Source of the DNA: Flavobacteriaceae bacterium
GTDB taxonomy: Bacteria; Bacteroidota; Bacteroidia; Flavobacteriales; Flavobacteriaceae
Assembly: GCA_018402385.1 (NCBI GenBank)
Contig: JAGYJA010000011.1
Span: 62,001-126,000 of the forward strand
Length of the DNA: 64,000 nt
Reading direction: 5' to 3'
The position numbers and the translations under genes are program-made. Under the pieces are notes generated by a model. It ran no database searches, had not been told where the DNA came from, and worked only from the letters and a program-made list of their open reading frames with translations. Below, in pieces: positions 31,277 through 41,580 of the stretch (positions within the stretch are counted from its first letter, which is position 1; each line of letters begins with the position of its first letter).

Positions 31277-34200
31277 TTATTCAATAACAAGTCTTTTAAT
31301 GACTTTACCTTGCTCAGCATAGAGTGTTACCCAATACACCCCACCGGCCAATTTAGAAACATCATATTGTTTGATGTTTCCGTTCAAGCCTATCGTTTGA
31401 GTAGAAACTAACCTGCCTCTTAAATCAAATATCTCAAGCTTTTTCAGGTCAAGGTTTGTATTGTACTGAATCATAAAGTAGTTATCTGCCGGGCTTGGAT
31501 ACAATATAATGTCATTCAAACTCAAAGCAGGGTTTTCATCAGTTAAGTTGATATCCACCTCTAGAAAGAAAGAACATTCACTTGTATTACCGGCATCATC
31601 TGTTGCAATCAGTGTAATTGTATTGATACTACCTTCAGTGAATACAGTTCCCGGTGCTGGAATTTGTGTTACCAAAGGATTCAATGTACAATTGTCAAGT
31701 GCAATAGCATCTATTGTTAAATCAGGTAAAGTGTAATTTCCATTGGCATCCGGAGTAACTAAAAGATCTTCGGGACATTCAATCACCGGAGCTAACATAT
31801 CTTCTACAACAACATCAAAGGAAGTCGATGTAGCATTGCCTGAAGCATCAGTTACAGTTAAAACAACTTCTATTGTTCCTGCAAAAACAGTCCCTTGAAT
31901 TGGAGTTTGTGTCACCACTGGTGCAACATCACAATTATCAGCTACAACAGCTAAAGCTGTATAGTCTTCAACTATAGCTTCACAATTTAAATCAGCACTC
32001 ACTATTTGATCAGCAATAGGTTCTATCGTAGGATCTAATGTGTCCTCTACGGAAACATTAAATGACGTGGATGCAGCGTTACCGGATGCATCCGTAGCTG
32101 TTATTGTAACTAAAATTGTGCCTGTAAATACAGTTCCCGGAGCTGGTACTTGTGTTAATACAGGATTTACATCACAATTATCCGAAACAACTGCAAGTGG
32201 AGTGTAATTTGGAAGAGTTGCTTCACAATTCACATTACTTGCTACTGTTCTGTCATTAATTGAATCTATTATCGGCGCTGTGGTATCTTCCACAACAACA
32301 TCAAAGGAAGTGGAAGCATCATTACCTGAAGCATCAGTAACTGTAAGAGTCACCAAAGTCGTTCCACTAAAAGTCGTTCCAGCAGCAGGTGATTGCGTCA
32401 CCACGGGGGCAGCATCACAATTATCGGCTATGACAGCCAATGAAGTATAGTCACCCACAGTACCTTCACACGAAGCGTTTCCACTCACCGTTTGGTCAGC
32501 GATGGCGTCGATAGTTGGCGCTGTGGTATCTTCCACAACAACATCAAACGAAGTGGAAGCATCATTACCTGAAGCGTCAGTTACGGTTAAAGTAACCAAA
32601 GTCGTTCCACTAAAAGTCGTTCCAGTAGCAGGCGATTGAGTTACAGTTGGACTGGCATCACAATTATCGGCTATGACAGCCAATGAAGTATAATCACCAA
32701 CAGTACCTTCACACGAAGCATTACCTGAAACAGTTTGGTCAGCGATGGCATCGATAGTTGGGTCTGTGGTATCTTCCACAACAACATCAAACGAAGTGGA
32801 AGCATCATTACCTGAAGCATCGGTCACTGTAAGAGTCACCAAAGTCGTTCCACTAAAAGTCGTTCCAGCCACAGGCGATTGCGTCACCACCGGAGCGGTA
32901 TCACAATTATCAGCTATGACAGCCAATGAAGTATAATCTCCCACAGTTCCTTCACACGAAGCATTACCGGAAACCGTTTGGTCAGCGATGGCATCGATGG
33001 TTGGCGCTGTGGTATCTTCCACAACAACATCAAAGGAAGTCGAAGCGTCATTACCTGAAGCATCGGTCACTGTAAGAGTCACCAAAGTAGTTCCACTAAA
33101 AGTCGTTCCAGCCGCAGGCGATTGCGTCACCACCGGAGCGGCATCACAATTATCGGCTATGACAGCCAATGAAGTATAGTCACCCACAGTACCTTCACAC
33201 GAAGCGTTTCCACTCACCGTTTGGTCAGCGATGGCGTCGATGGTTGGCGCTGTGGTATCTTCCACAACAACATCAAAGGAAGTCGAAGCGTCATTGCCTG
33301 AAGCATCGGTCACTGTAAGAGTCACTAAAGTCGTTCCACTAAAAGTCGTTCCAGCCACAGGCGATTGCGTCACCACCGGAGCGGTATCACAATTATCAGC
33401 TATGACAGCCAATGAAGTATAATCTCCCACAGTTCCTTCACACGAAGCATTACCGGAAACAGTTTGGTCAGCGATGGCATAGATGGTTGGCGCTGTGGTA
33501 TCTTCCACAACAACATCAAACGAAGTCGAAGCGTCATTACCTGAAGCATCGGTCACTGTAAGAGTCACCAAAGTCGTTCCACTAAAAGTCGTTCCAGTAG
33601 CAGGCGATTGAGTTACAGTTGGACTGGCATCACAATTATCGGCTATGACAGCCAATGAAGTATAATCTCCCACAGTACCTTCACACGAAGCATTACCTGA
33701 AACAGTTTGGTCAGCGATGGCATCGATGGTTGGCGCTGTAGTATCTTCCACAACAACATCAAACGAAGTGGAAGCATCATTACCTGAAGCATCTGTTACG
33801 GTTAAAGTAACCAAAGTTGTTCCACTAAAAGTCGTTCCAGCCACAGGCGATTGCGTCACCACCGGAGCGGTATCACAATTATCAGCTATGACAGCCAATG
33901 AAGTATAATCTCCCACAGTTCCTTCACACGAAGCATTACCTGAAACAGTTTGGTCAGCGATGGCATCGATGGTTGGGTCTGTGGTATCTTCTACAACAAC
34001 ATCAAATGAAGTCGAAGCATCATTACCTGAAGCATCAGTCACTGTAAGAGTCACCAAAGTAGTTCCACTAAAAGTCGTTCCAGCCACAGGCGATTGCGTC
34101 ACCACCGGAGCGGTATCACAATTATCAGCTATGACAGCCAATGAAGTATAATCTCCCACAGTTCCTTCACACGAAGCATTACCGGAAACAGTTTGGTCAG

Positions 34201-37200
34201 CGATGGCATCGATAGTTGGCGCTGTGGTATCTTCTACAACAACATCAAATGAAGTCGAAGCGTCATTACCTGAAGCATCAGTCACTGTAAGAGTCACTAA
34301 AGTCGTTCCACTAAAAGTCGTTCCAGCCGCAGGCGATTGCGTCACCACCGGAGCGGCATCACAATTATCGGCTATGACAGCCAATGAAGTATAATCACCA
34401 ACAGTACCTTCACACGAAGCATTACCTGAAACAGTTTGGTCAGCGATGGAATCGATAGTTGGCGCTGTGGTATCTTCTACAACAACATCAAAGGAAGTGG
34501 AAGCGTCATTGCCTGAAGCATCGGTCACTGTAAGAGTCACCAAAGTCGTTCCACTAAAAGTCGTTCCAGCCACAGGCGATTGCGTCACCACCGGAGCGGT
34601 ATCACAATTATCAGCTATGACAGCCAATGAAGTATAATCTCCCACAGTTCCTTCACACGAAGCATTACCGGAAACAGTTTGGTCAGCGATGGCATCGATG
34701 GTTGGCGCTGTGGTATCTTCTACAACAACATCAAATGAAGTCGAAGAATCATTACCTGAAGCATCGGTCACTGTAAGAGTCACCAAAGTAGTTCCACTAA
34801 AAGTCGTTCCAGTAGCAGGCGATTGAGTTACAGTTGGACTGGCATCACAATTATCGGCTATGACAGCCAATGAAGTAAAGTCACCAACAGTACCCTCACA
34901 CGAAGCATTACCGGAAACAGTTTGGTCAGCGATGGCATCGATAGTTGGCGCTGTGGTATCTTCTACAACAACATCAAATGAAGTCGAAGCGTCATTACCT
35001 GAAGCATCAGTCACTGTAAGAGTCACCAAAGTAGTTCCACTAAAAGTCGTTCCAGCCGCAGGCGATTGCGTCACCACCGGAGCGGCATCACAATTATCAG
35101 CTATGACAGCCAATGAAGTATAATCTCCCACAGTTCCTTCACACGAAGCATTACCGGAAACAGTTTGGTCAGCGATGGCATCGATGGTTGGGTCTGTGGT
35201 ATCTTCTACAACAACATCAAATGAAGTCGAAGCATCATTACCTGAAGCATCAGTTACGGTTAAAGTAACCAAAGTCGTTCCACTAAAAGTCGTTCCAGCC
35301 GCAGGCGATTGCGTCACCACCGGAGCGGCATCACAATTATCGGCTATGACAGCCAATGAAGTATAATCTCCCACAGTTCCTTCACACGAAGCATTACCTG
35401 AAACAGTTTGGTCAGCGATGGCATCGATAGTTGGCGCTGTGGTATCTTCCACAACAACATTAAACGAAGTGGAAGCATCATTACCTGAAGCATCGGTCAC
35501 TGTAAGAGTCACCAAAGTCGTTCCACTAAAAGTCGTTCCAGCAGCAGGCGATTGAGTTACAGTTGGACTGGCATCACAATTATCAGCTATGACAGCTAGG
35601 AATGTATAATCACCCACAGTACCTTCACACGAAGCGTTTCCACTCACCGTTTGGTCAGCGATGGCGTCGATGGTTGGCGCTGTGGTATCTTCTACAACAA
35701 CATCAAACGAAGTGGAAGCATCATTACCTGAAGCATCAGTTACGGTTAAAGTCACCAAAGTAGTTCCACTAAAAGTCGTTCCAGCCGCAGGCGATTGCGT
35801 CACCACCGGAGCGGCATCACAATTATCGGCTATGACAGCCAATGAAGTATAATCACCCACAGTACCTTCACACGAAGCGTTTCCACTCACCGTTTGGTCA
35901 GCGATGGCATCGATAGTTGGCGCTGTGGTATCTTCTACAACAACATCAAATGAAGTGGAAGCATCATTACCTGAAGCATCGGTTACGGTTAAAGTCACCA
36001 AAGTCGTTCCACTAAAAGTCGTTCCAGCAGCAGGCGATTGCGTCACCACCGGAGCGGCATCACAATTATCGGCTATGACAGCCAATGAAGTATAATCTCC
36101 CACAGTTCCTTCACACGAAGCATTACCTGAAACAGTTTGGTCAGCGATGGCATCGATGGTTGGCGCTGTGGTATCTTCCACAACAACATCAAACGAAGTG
36201 GAAGCATCATTACCTGAAGCATCGGTCACTGTAAGAGTCACCAAAGTCGTTCCACTAAAAGTCGTTCCAGCAGCAGGCGATTGAGTTACAGTTGGACTGA
36301 CATCACAATTATCGGCTATGACAGCCAATGAAGTATAGTCACCCACAGTACCTTCACACGAAGCGTTTCCACTCACCGTTTGGTCAGCGATGGCATCGAT
36401 AGTTGGGTCTGTGGTATCTTCCACAACAACATCAAAGGAAGTGGAAGCATCATTACCTGAAGCGTCAGTTACGGTTAAAGTAACCAAAGTCGTTCCACTA
36501 AAAGTCGTTCCGGCCGCAGGCGATTGTGTCACCACCGGAGCAGCATCACAGTTGTCAGCCACTACGGCCAATGAAGTATAATCACCAACAGTACCCTCAC
36601 ACGAAGCGTTTCCACTCACCGTTTGGTCAGCGATGGCGTCGATAGTTGGGTCTGTGGTATCTTCCACAACAACATCAAAGGAAGTGGAAGCATCATTACC
36701 TGAAGCATCAGTTACGGTTAAAGTAACCAAAGTCGTTCCACTAAAAGTCGTTCCGGCCACAGGCGATTGTGTCACCACCGGAGCGGTATCACAATTATCA
36801 GCTATGACAGCCAATGAAGTATAGTCACCAACAGTTCCTTCACACGAAGCATTACCGGAAACAGTTTGGTCAGCGATGGCATCGATAGTTGGCGCTGTGG
36901 TATCTTCCACAACAACATCAAACGAAGTGGAAGCATCATTACCTGAAGCATCAGTCACTGTAAGAGTCACCAAAGTAGTTCCACTAAAAGTCGTTCCAGC
37001 CGCAGGCGATTGCGTCACCACCGGAGCGGCATCACAATTATCGGCTATGACAGCCAATGAAGTATAATCACCCACAGTACCTTCACACGAAGCGTTTCCA
37101 CTCACCGTTTGGTCAGCGATGGCATCGATAGTTGGCGCTGTGGTATCTTCTACAACAACATCAAATGAAGTGGAAGCATCATTACCTGAAGCATCGGTCA

Positions 37201-37201
37201 C
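31277..37201 (-). CDS. C-terminal part of giant HYR-repeat protease: HYR array plus T9SS tail
   Basis: This open frame of 1974 codons starts inside a repeat unit at an internal Met with no signal peptide and no promoter. I therefore read it as the downstream part of the gene that begins at 41570, cut off by a one-base insertion at 37204-37205. It contains 20 near-identical HYR units of 81 residues (core IADQTVSGNASCEGTVGDYT, SLAVIADNCD, GTTFSGTTLVTLTVTDASGN), then about four degenerate HYR units. It ends in a T9SS type-A sorting domain (LSLNDIILYPSPADNYFMIQ; LEIFDLRGRLVSTQ; LAGGVYWVTLYAEQGKVIKR). HYR domains are immunoglobulin-like and are used as stalks in adhesins. The paired cysteines in every unit (ASC...DNC) probably form disulfides. 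Without the upstream part this fragment would not be exported. Confidence 0.8.
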   Translation of the reverse strand: MTDASGNDASTSFDVVVEDTTAPTIDAIADQTVSGNASCEGTVGDYTSLAVIADNCDAAPVVTQSPAAGTTFSGTTLVTLTVTDASGNDASTSFDVVVEDTTAPTIDAIADQTVSGNASCEGTVGDYTSLAVIADNCDTAPVVTQSPVAGTTFSGTTLVTLTVTDASGNDASTSFDVVVEDTTDPTIDAIADQTVSGNASCEGTVGDYTSLAVVADNCDAAPVVTQSPAAGTTFSGTTLVTLTVTDASGNDASTSFDVVVEDTTDPTIDAIADQTVSGNASCEGTVGDYTSLAVIADNCDVSPTVTQSPAAGTTFSGTTLVTLTVTDASGNDASTSFDVVVEDTTAPTIDAIADQTVSGNASCEGTVGDYTSLAVIADNCDAAPVVTQSPAAGTTFSGTTLVTLTVTDASGNDASTSFDVVVEDTTAPTIDAIADQTVSGNASCEGTVGDYTSLAVIADNCDAAPVVTQSPAAGTTFSGTTLVTLTVTDASGNDASTSFDVVVEDTTAPTIDAIADQTVSGNASCEGTVGDYTFLAVIADNCDASPTVTQSPAAGTTFSGTTLVTLTVTDASGNDASTSFNVVVEDTTAPTIDAIADQTVSGNASCEGTVGDYTSLAVIADNCDAAPVVTQSPAAGTTFSGTTLVTLTVTDASGNDASTSFDVVVEDTTDPTIDAIADQTVSGNASCEGTVGDYTSLAVIADNCDAAPVVTQSPAAGTTFSGTTLVTLTVTDASGNDASTSFDVVVEDTTAPTIDAIADQTVSGNASCEGTVGDFTSLAVIADNCDASPTVTQSPATGTTFSGTTLVTLTVTDASGNDSSTSFDVVVEDTTAPTIDAIADQTVSGNASCEGTVGDYTSLAVIADNCDTAPVVTQSPVAGTTFSGTTLVTLTVTDASGNDASTSFDVVVEDTTAPTIDSIADQTVSGNASCEGTVGDYTSLAVIADNCDAAPVVTQSPAAGTTFSGTTLVTLTVTDASGNDASTSFDVVVEDTTAPTIDAIADQTVSGNASCEGTVGDYTSLAVIADNCDTAPVVTQSPVAGTTFSGTTLVTLTVTDASGNDASTSFDVVVEDTTDPTIDAIADQTVSGNASCEGTVGDYTSLAVIADNCDTAPVVTQSPVAGTTFSGTTLVTLTVTDASGNDASTSFDVVVEDTTAPTIDAIADQTVSGNASCEGTVGDYTSLAVIADNCDASPTVTQSPATGTTFSGTTLVTLTVTDASGNDASTSFDVVVEDTTAPTIYAIADQTVSGNASCEGTVGDYTSLAVIADNCDTAPVVTQSPVAGTTFSGTTLVTLTVTDASGNDASTSFDVVVEDTTAPTIDAIADQTVSGNASCEGTVGDYTSLAVIADNCDAAPVVTQSPAAGTTFSGTTLVTLTVTDASGNDASTSFDVVVEDTTAPTIDAIADQTVSGNASCEGTVGDYTSLAVIADNCDTAPVVTQSPVAGTTFSGTTLVTLTVTDASGNDASTSFDVVVEDTTDPTIDAIADQTVSGNASCEGTVGDYTSLAVIADNCDASPTVTQSPATGTTFSGTTLVTLTVTDASGNDASTSFDVVVEDTTAPTIDAIADQTVSGNASCEGTVGDYTSLAVIADNCDAAPVVTQSPAAGTTFSGTTLVTLTVTDASGNDASTSFDVVVEDTTAPIIDSINDRTVASNVNCEATLPNYTPLAVVSDNCDVNPVLTQVPAPGTVFTGTILVTITATDASGNAASTSFNVSVEDTLDPTIEPIADQIVSADLNCEAIVEDYTALAVVADNCDVAPVVTQTPIQGTVFAGTIEVVLTVTDASGNATSTSFDVVVEDMLAPVIECPEDLLVTPDANGNYTLPDLTIDAIALDNCTLNPLVTQIPAPGTVFTEGSINTITLIATDDAGNTSECSFFLEVDINLTDENPALSLNDIILYPSPADNYFMIQYNTNLDLKKLEIFDLRGRLVSTQTIGLNGNIKQYDVSKLAGGVYWVTLYAEQGKVIKRLVIE

Positions 37202-37890
37202 TGTTAAGAGTCACCAAAGTCGTTCCACTAAAAGTCGTTCCAGCAGCAGGCGATTGCGTCACCACCGGAGCGGCATCACAATTATCGGCTATGACAGCCA
37301 ATGAAGTATAATCTCCCACAGTTCCTTCACACGAAGCATTACCTGAAACAGTTTGGTCAGCGATGGCATCGATGGTTGGCGCTGTGGTATCTTCCACAAC
37401 AACATCAAACGAAGTGGAAGCATCATTACCTGAAGCATCGGTCACTGTAAGAGTCACCAAAGTAGTTCCACTAAAAGTCGTTCCAGCAGCAGGCGATTGA
37501 GTTACAGTTGGACTGGCATCACAATTATCGGCTATGACAGCCAATGAAGTATAGTCACCCACAGTACCTTCACACGAAGCGTTTCCACTCACCGTTTGGT
37601 CAGCGATGGCGTCGATAGTTGGGTCTGTGGTATCTTCCACAACAACATCAAAGGAAGTGGAAGCATCATTACCTGAAGCATCAGTTACGGTTAAAGTAAC
37701 CAAAGTCGTTCCACTAAAAGTCGTTCCGGCCACAGGCGATTGTGTCACCACCGGAGCGGTATCACAATTATCAGCTATGACAGCCAATGAAGTATAGTCA
37801 CCAACAGTTCCTTCACACGAAGCATTACCGGAAACAGTTTGGTCAGCGATGGCATCGATAGTTGGCGCTGTGGTATCTTCCACAACAACA
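32280..37890 (-). repeat. Tandem array of 23 near-identical 243-bp HYR units
   Basis: Units recur every 243 bases, counted on the motif before GTTGG at 32502, 32745, 32988 and so on to 37119, then 37363 (one base late), 37606 and 37849. They fall into three protein types by residues after DNCD: A (AAPVVTQSPAA), T (TAPVVTQSPVA) and S (ASPTVTQSPAA/PAT). From N- to C-terminus the order is T S A A T A S A A S A A S T A T T S T A T S A. Degenerate units flank the array on both sides. Confidence 0.95.
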
Positions 37891-40800
37891 TTAAAGGAAG
37901 TCGAAGCGTCATTTCCAGCGGCATCAGTAACTGTAAGTGTTACAGTTGTTGTTCCGCTAAAGACGGTTCCTGCTATTGGGTTTTGAATAACAGTTGGGTT
38001 TGCATCACAATTGTCTGACACCACTGCGAGTGCAGTAAAATCGGCAAGAGTAGCCTGACAGGACGCATCTCCTGCAGTGGTTTGGTCAGCAATTGGTTGA
38101 ATGGTTGGGTTAGTTGTGTCTTCAATAATGACGTCAAATGATGTCGTGGCAAAGTTGCCAGAAGCATCAGTTGCAGTAAGGGTTACTGTGGTTGTTCCGC
38201 TTATGATTGAACCCGGGATAGGGCTTTGGGTAATTGGCGGAGTTCCACAGTTATCTGTTGCCACAACAAGTGATGTGTAATCTGCCAGGGTTGCCTGACA
38301 ATTACTATCACCACTAATTGTTTGATTTGAAGCTGATCCGATATTTGGTATAAGATTGTCTAAAACAGTGACCGTTGCTTGAGCGGTACTTATATTTCCT
38401 TCCGTGTCAGTAACAGTTAAAGTAACAATTTGATCTCCTAAAGTGGAACAATTGAAGAAATTGGGGCTAACAGACATAGAATCTATAGCACAATTATCGC
38501 TTGATCCGTTATTGATATTTGCAGAAGTTATTGTAGCCTGACCATTTATGTCAAGAAAAACTGTAATATCTTGTGCAATAGCTATCGGAGGGATATTGTC
38601 TGCTGAAGCTGTTGCTTCGGCACGAGTACCCGTACATAAACTCGCAATGTTATATTCTCCAATGACATTCATAACGTAGTGAACATTGGGAAAGCCGACA
38701 GAGGCAAGAGTTGATGGCTGAGTTAGTCCGCAATCTGCTGCAGATATGTAAGAGTTGTCTGTTTCACCACTCCCATTTGATCCAGGAAAGAATGCGGTTG
38801 AACCATTCGCAGGAGTTAATATTTCCATCACCAATATACTGCCGGAGGGTATAGTTGTAGAAAATGGTGCTGAAACTACATTCCCATTATTTGCAGGTGA
38901 GACGGGGACATTAATACTACCTAAAAGAGTTAAATTGGAGGTGTTGAATGCTCCATTTAGCGTATGAAGTCTAACTGTTAATGTATAATTATTACTGACT
39001 GACTGTACACCAAACTGGACCTGGGTTACATTAAAATCTTCACTAATTCCAAAATCATTTTGTAAGTTAAAAACTCTCCAATGACTTGTTGTAGCGTGTG
39101 ATCCAGATGAACCAGATTGACACCAAACACTACCGGGCACAACATTCTGAGAGTTTGAATGTGTAATAGTAGCAGCTGTTGGAACCGGGTCTAAAACTTC
39201 TTCAGCATAGACACTGGTTGTCTCGGCAGGGTTAAAGGTGTATGAAGGTCCTGTAAAAAGAAGCGTTCCACCAGTAGCTGCGTCATACCATTCAATTATA
39301 TTTCCAGGGTCATTTGGTGTGGCTGTTAAAGTAACGCTGGCTCCACTACAAAAATTATCATTTGTTACTGAAGGCGCATCAGGTGCTTCAGTTACATTAA
39401 TAATAATGTTTGCTGTACCTCCACAAATGCTTGTATAAGTCACCGTGTGATTTCCAACTCCGGCATCATTGGGGTCAAAAGTGTATGTATTTCCATTTCC
39501 ATCATCTGTAACACCCGGGCCTGAGTAAGCGCCGCCGCCGGGAGCACCACCTGACAATCCTGATTGAACTCCTTCAGTTACACAAAATGATTCTGAAGCT
39601 GCAAATGTAGTGGGGGGTAAGTCAAATGCTTGTATATTATCTGCATTACTTCCCGATGTTCCTTGTGATGCACTGAATCCGAGTCCTCTTTTTGCAAATG
39701 CATCCCAAATAATACATTGGTTGGCACCACCATAGAGCGCCATATCTGCTGCAAGGATAGCATCTCTTCCATCAACAAATCCCGGAGAACAAGGTTGCAT
39801 TTTAAGCCCTTCAGTTACAAGCATCATGGAAATGTTATTTCCTCCTGTGCCATTGTAAAAGTCAGTATCAAATCCATATTGGTCGATGAGACCCCAGGTC
39901 ATTTCCCAAAGCATCATAGCCCAAACAGAGCCCACTCCGTGAGGAGCTACAGCAGTTTGAGTTCTTGCATAAGTGTGAGAATTAACGGCCATATTGGTGC
40001 TGTAAGGAAATTCTCTGATACCAGGTCCATTTCCGGCTTGACCAACTAGCCATGTACCTATAGGTCTTGCTTGTGCACCATTATCTCCGGGGTTCATAGT
40101 TAACAACAAAGCATAATAATCACTCCAGCCTTCACCCATTTGTTCTGGTGTACTTCCGGTATTAAGACATCCTGAATTAAATCTTCCTCCTGTTAAACGG
40201 GTTGAAATACCATGACCATATTCATGTATGATAACCCCGTTGTCAAGGTCTCCATCTCGGGTTCCACATGTGTACATTTGCATTCTTGGTAAACTTCCAT
40301 CGTTTGGTGTCGCAAAATTTGCGTTACATGTACCTCCACCGTCTTGAGCTTCAGCCCTCACATAATCATTTGCTGAGCCACCATTGCCATAATTGTTTTG
40401 TTGAAAATTTCCACTGGCTTCATCAAATCCATAGAGATAAACCACATCGTGAACAATATTACTCCAATAAAATAAATTTGTTATTGCTGCAGGTAGTGAT
40501 CTGTTGGCAGTACTCCAGTTTGTATTGATTGGAAAATCAAAGTTTAATGCAGCGCCTCCTTCAGCATAAGTGCCTGGCGAATTATTACCATTGATATCAT
40601 CATAAGCTCTAACATTATTTCCACGGGTATTTGTGTGTTCCACACCAGATGCACCATTTGTGTCGTGCCATCCAAATGGGGAAGCAGTTAAGTTTTCAAC
40701 GCCTGTTACAAGGGTTCTTCCGCCATAATTAGGACTTTCAACAGGCATAGCATACACTCGGTAACTTCCACCTAAAAGTGCTCCAAATTCTGCAATGGAC

Positions 40801-41570
40801 TCTTCCATTGTTACAACATCTGTGTGATAATCTGACTCTTGATTGTCTTGGTCTAAATCGTGATCGTGATCACTATGATGTGTTTCACAAACATGTTCAA
40901 AACCACAATTGGATTGCCAATCTATTTTTTCAATGATTTCACCAGTTTGAGCATCAACTTTGAAATTGTAATAGTTTTTTCCCTCAATATCATCAATGGC
41001 TAAACTCCACGAAAGGACAATTTCCCCTTTACTATTTTGAATATACATCAATTTCACAGGAATATCAGAATTTGAAATTCCTCCTTTACTTATAATGTAT
41101 TCTTGTTTTGATAAATCTACAACATCAAGTACAGTAAGGTTTTCTGAAAGGCGATAATTTTCGCTGTTTGCTGCAGCAGAAACAGCCTGTAATGGGGTTA
41201 ATGAAGGAGATTTACCTCCTTTTATTTTTTGACTAATATCTGCAATAAAATTGTTGTTTTTTGTAACAATCTCGCCATTTGAAGCAATATGGATACTGGC
41301 TTCCGCACCATAAATTTCTATATCATTGACTGTTTGTCTGTAATAAATGTGATGTACACCACTTGTGCTACTAACATGCTCACTGGTAATAACCCAGTTT
41401 GCAACATCTTCCTCTTTAAGATTTTTACTATCTTGAGTTTGAAGTTTATTAGTTAATGAATTGTGGTAAGCATCAATTTTGATTGTCGCTTCATTTAAGT
41501 TTTGTGTGTAGGTTATTTGAGATGCAAATAACAAACACATTAAATAGGGAATAATGTATTTGTGGTTCAT
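37182..41570 (-). CDS. M36 fungalysin-type secreted metalloprotease with HYR repeats (5' part of split gene)
   Basis: The 1462-residue frame has a signal peptide (residues 1-22, LMCLLFASQITYTQ) and a fungalysin/thermolysin-type propeptide near residues 50-220 (HIYYRQTVNDIEIYGAEASI). A His/Asp-rich linker follows (HHSDHDHDLDQDNQ), then an M36 catalytic domain near 260-650. The zinc motif is HEYGHGISTRLTGG (residues ~447-460), and the third ligand is the Glu of MGEGWSDYYALL (~478). After this come Ig-like domains (~650-790), a beta-sandwich (~800-960), degenerate HYR units and three units of the main array. The frame breaks at the extra T near 37204. Intact, the protein would continue to 31277 with a T9SS tail, for secretion and surface anchoring. 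It starts 10 bases after the stop of the VGIGTT gene at 41581, so the two are probably cotranscribed. Confidence 0.9.
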   Translation of the reverse strand: MNHKYIIPYLMCLLFASQITYTQNLNEATIKIDAYHNSLTNKLQTQDSKNLKEEDVANWVITSEHVSSTSGVHHIYYRQTVNDIEIYGAEASIHIASNGEIVTKNNNFIADISQKIKGGKSPSLTPLQAVSAAANSENYRLSENLTVLDVVDLSKQEYIISKGGISNSDIPVKLMYIQNSKGEIVLSWSLAIDDIEGKNYYNFKVDAQTGEIIEKIDWQSNCGFEHVCETHHSDHDHDLDQDNQESDYHTDVVTMEESIAEFGALLGGSYRVYAMPVESPNYGGRTLVTGVENLTASPFGWHDTNGASGVEHTNTRGNNVRAYDDINGNNSPGTYAEGGAALNFDFPINTNWSTANRSLPAAITNLFYWSNIVHDVVYLYGFDEASGNFQQNNYGNGGSANDYVRAEAQDGGGTCNANFATPNDGSLPRMQMYTCGTRDGDLDNGVIIHEYGHGISTRLTGGRFNSGCLNTGSTPEQMGEGWSDYYALLLTMNPGDNGAQARPIGTWLVGQAGNGPGIREFPYSTNMAVNSHTYARTQTAVAPHGVGSVWAMMLWEMTWGLIDQYGFDTDFYNGTGGNNISMMLVTEGLKMQPCSPGFVDGRDAILAADMALYGGANQCIIWDAFAKRGLGFSASQGTSGSNADNIQAFDLPPTTFAASESFCVTEGVQSGLSGGAPGGGAYSGPGVTDDGNGNTYTFDPNDAGVGNHTVTYTSICGGTANIIINVTEAPDAPSVTNDNFCSGASVTLTATPNDPGNIIEWYDAATGGTLLFTGPSYTFNPAETTSVYAEEVLDPVPTAATITHSNSQNVVPGSVWCQSGSSGSHATTSHWRVFNLQNDFGISEDFNVTQVQFGVQSVSNNYTLTVRLHTLNGAFNTSNLTLLGSINVPVSPANNGNVVSAPFSTTIPSGSILVMEILTPANGSTAFFPGSNGSGETDNSYISAADCGLTQPSTLASVGFPNVHYVMNVIGEYNIASLCTGTRAEATASADNIPPIAIAQDITVFLDINGQATITSANINNGSSDNCAIDSMSVSPNFFNCSTLGDQIVTLTVTDTEGNISTAQATVTVLDNLIPNIGSASNQTISGDSNCQATLADYTSLVVATDNCGTPPITQSPIPGSIISGTTTVTLTATDASGNFATTSFDVIIEDTTNPTIQPIADQTTAGDASCQATLADFTALAVVSDNCDANPTVIQNPIAGTVFSGTTTVTLTVTDAAGNDASTSFNVVVEDTTAPTIDAIADQTVSGNASCEGTVGDYTSLAVIADNCDTAPVVTQSPVAGTTFSGTTLVTLTVTDASGNDASTSFDVVVEDTTDPTIDAIADQTVSGNASCEGTVGDYTSLAVIADNCDASPTVTQSPAAGTTFSGTTLVTLTVTDASGNDASTSFDVVVEDTTAPTIDAIADQTVSGNASCEGTVGDYTSLAVIADNCDAAPVVTQSPAAGTTFSGTTLVTLNSDRCFR
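37201..37206. other. One-base insertion that splits the giant gene
   Basis: At this point the sequence reads GGTCACTGTTAAGAGTCACC, whereas the other units of this variant read GGTCACTGTAAGAGTCACC. The extra T shifts the frame from that of 41570 to that of 31277. Removing it joins both frames into about 3430 residues. Confidence 0.88.
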
Positions 41571-41580
41571 AAGTTTGGGA

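Noticed and set aside
32745..37304. Series of repeated 63-codon open frames on the plus strand
   Set aside because: They are the antisense shadow of the HYR units and appear once per unit; no signal or own promoter is seen.
32280..37890. CRISPR-like or satellite DNA array
   Set aside because: The 243-base period equals 81 codons in one frame on the minus strand and encodes HYR domains; there are no short repeats with unique spacers.
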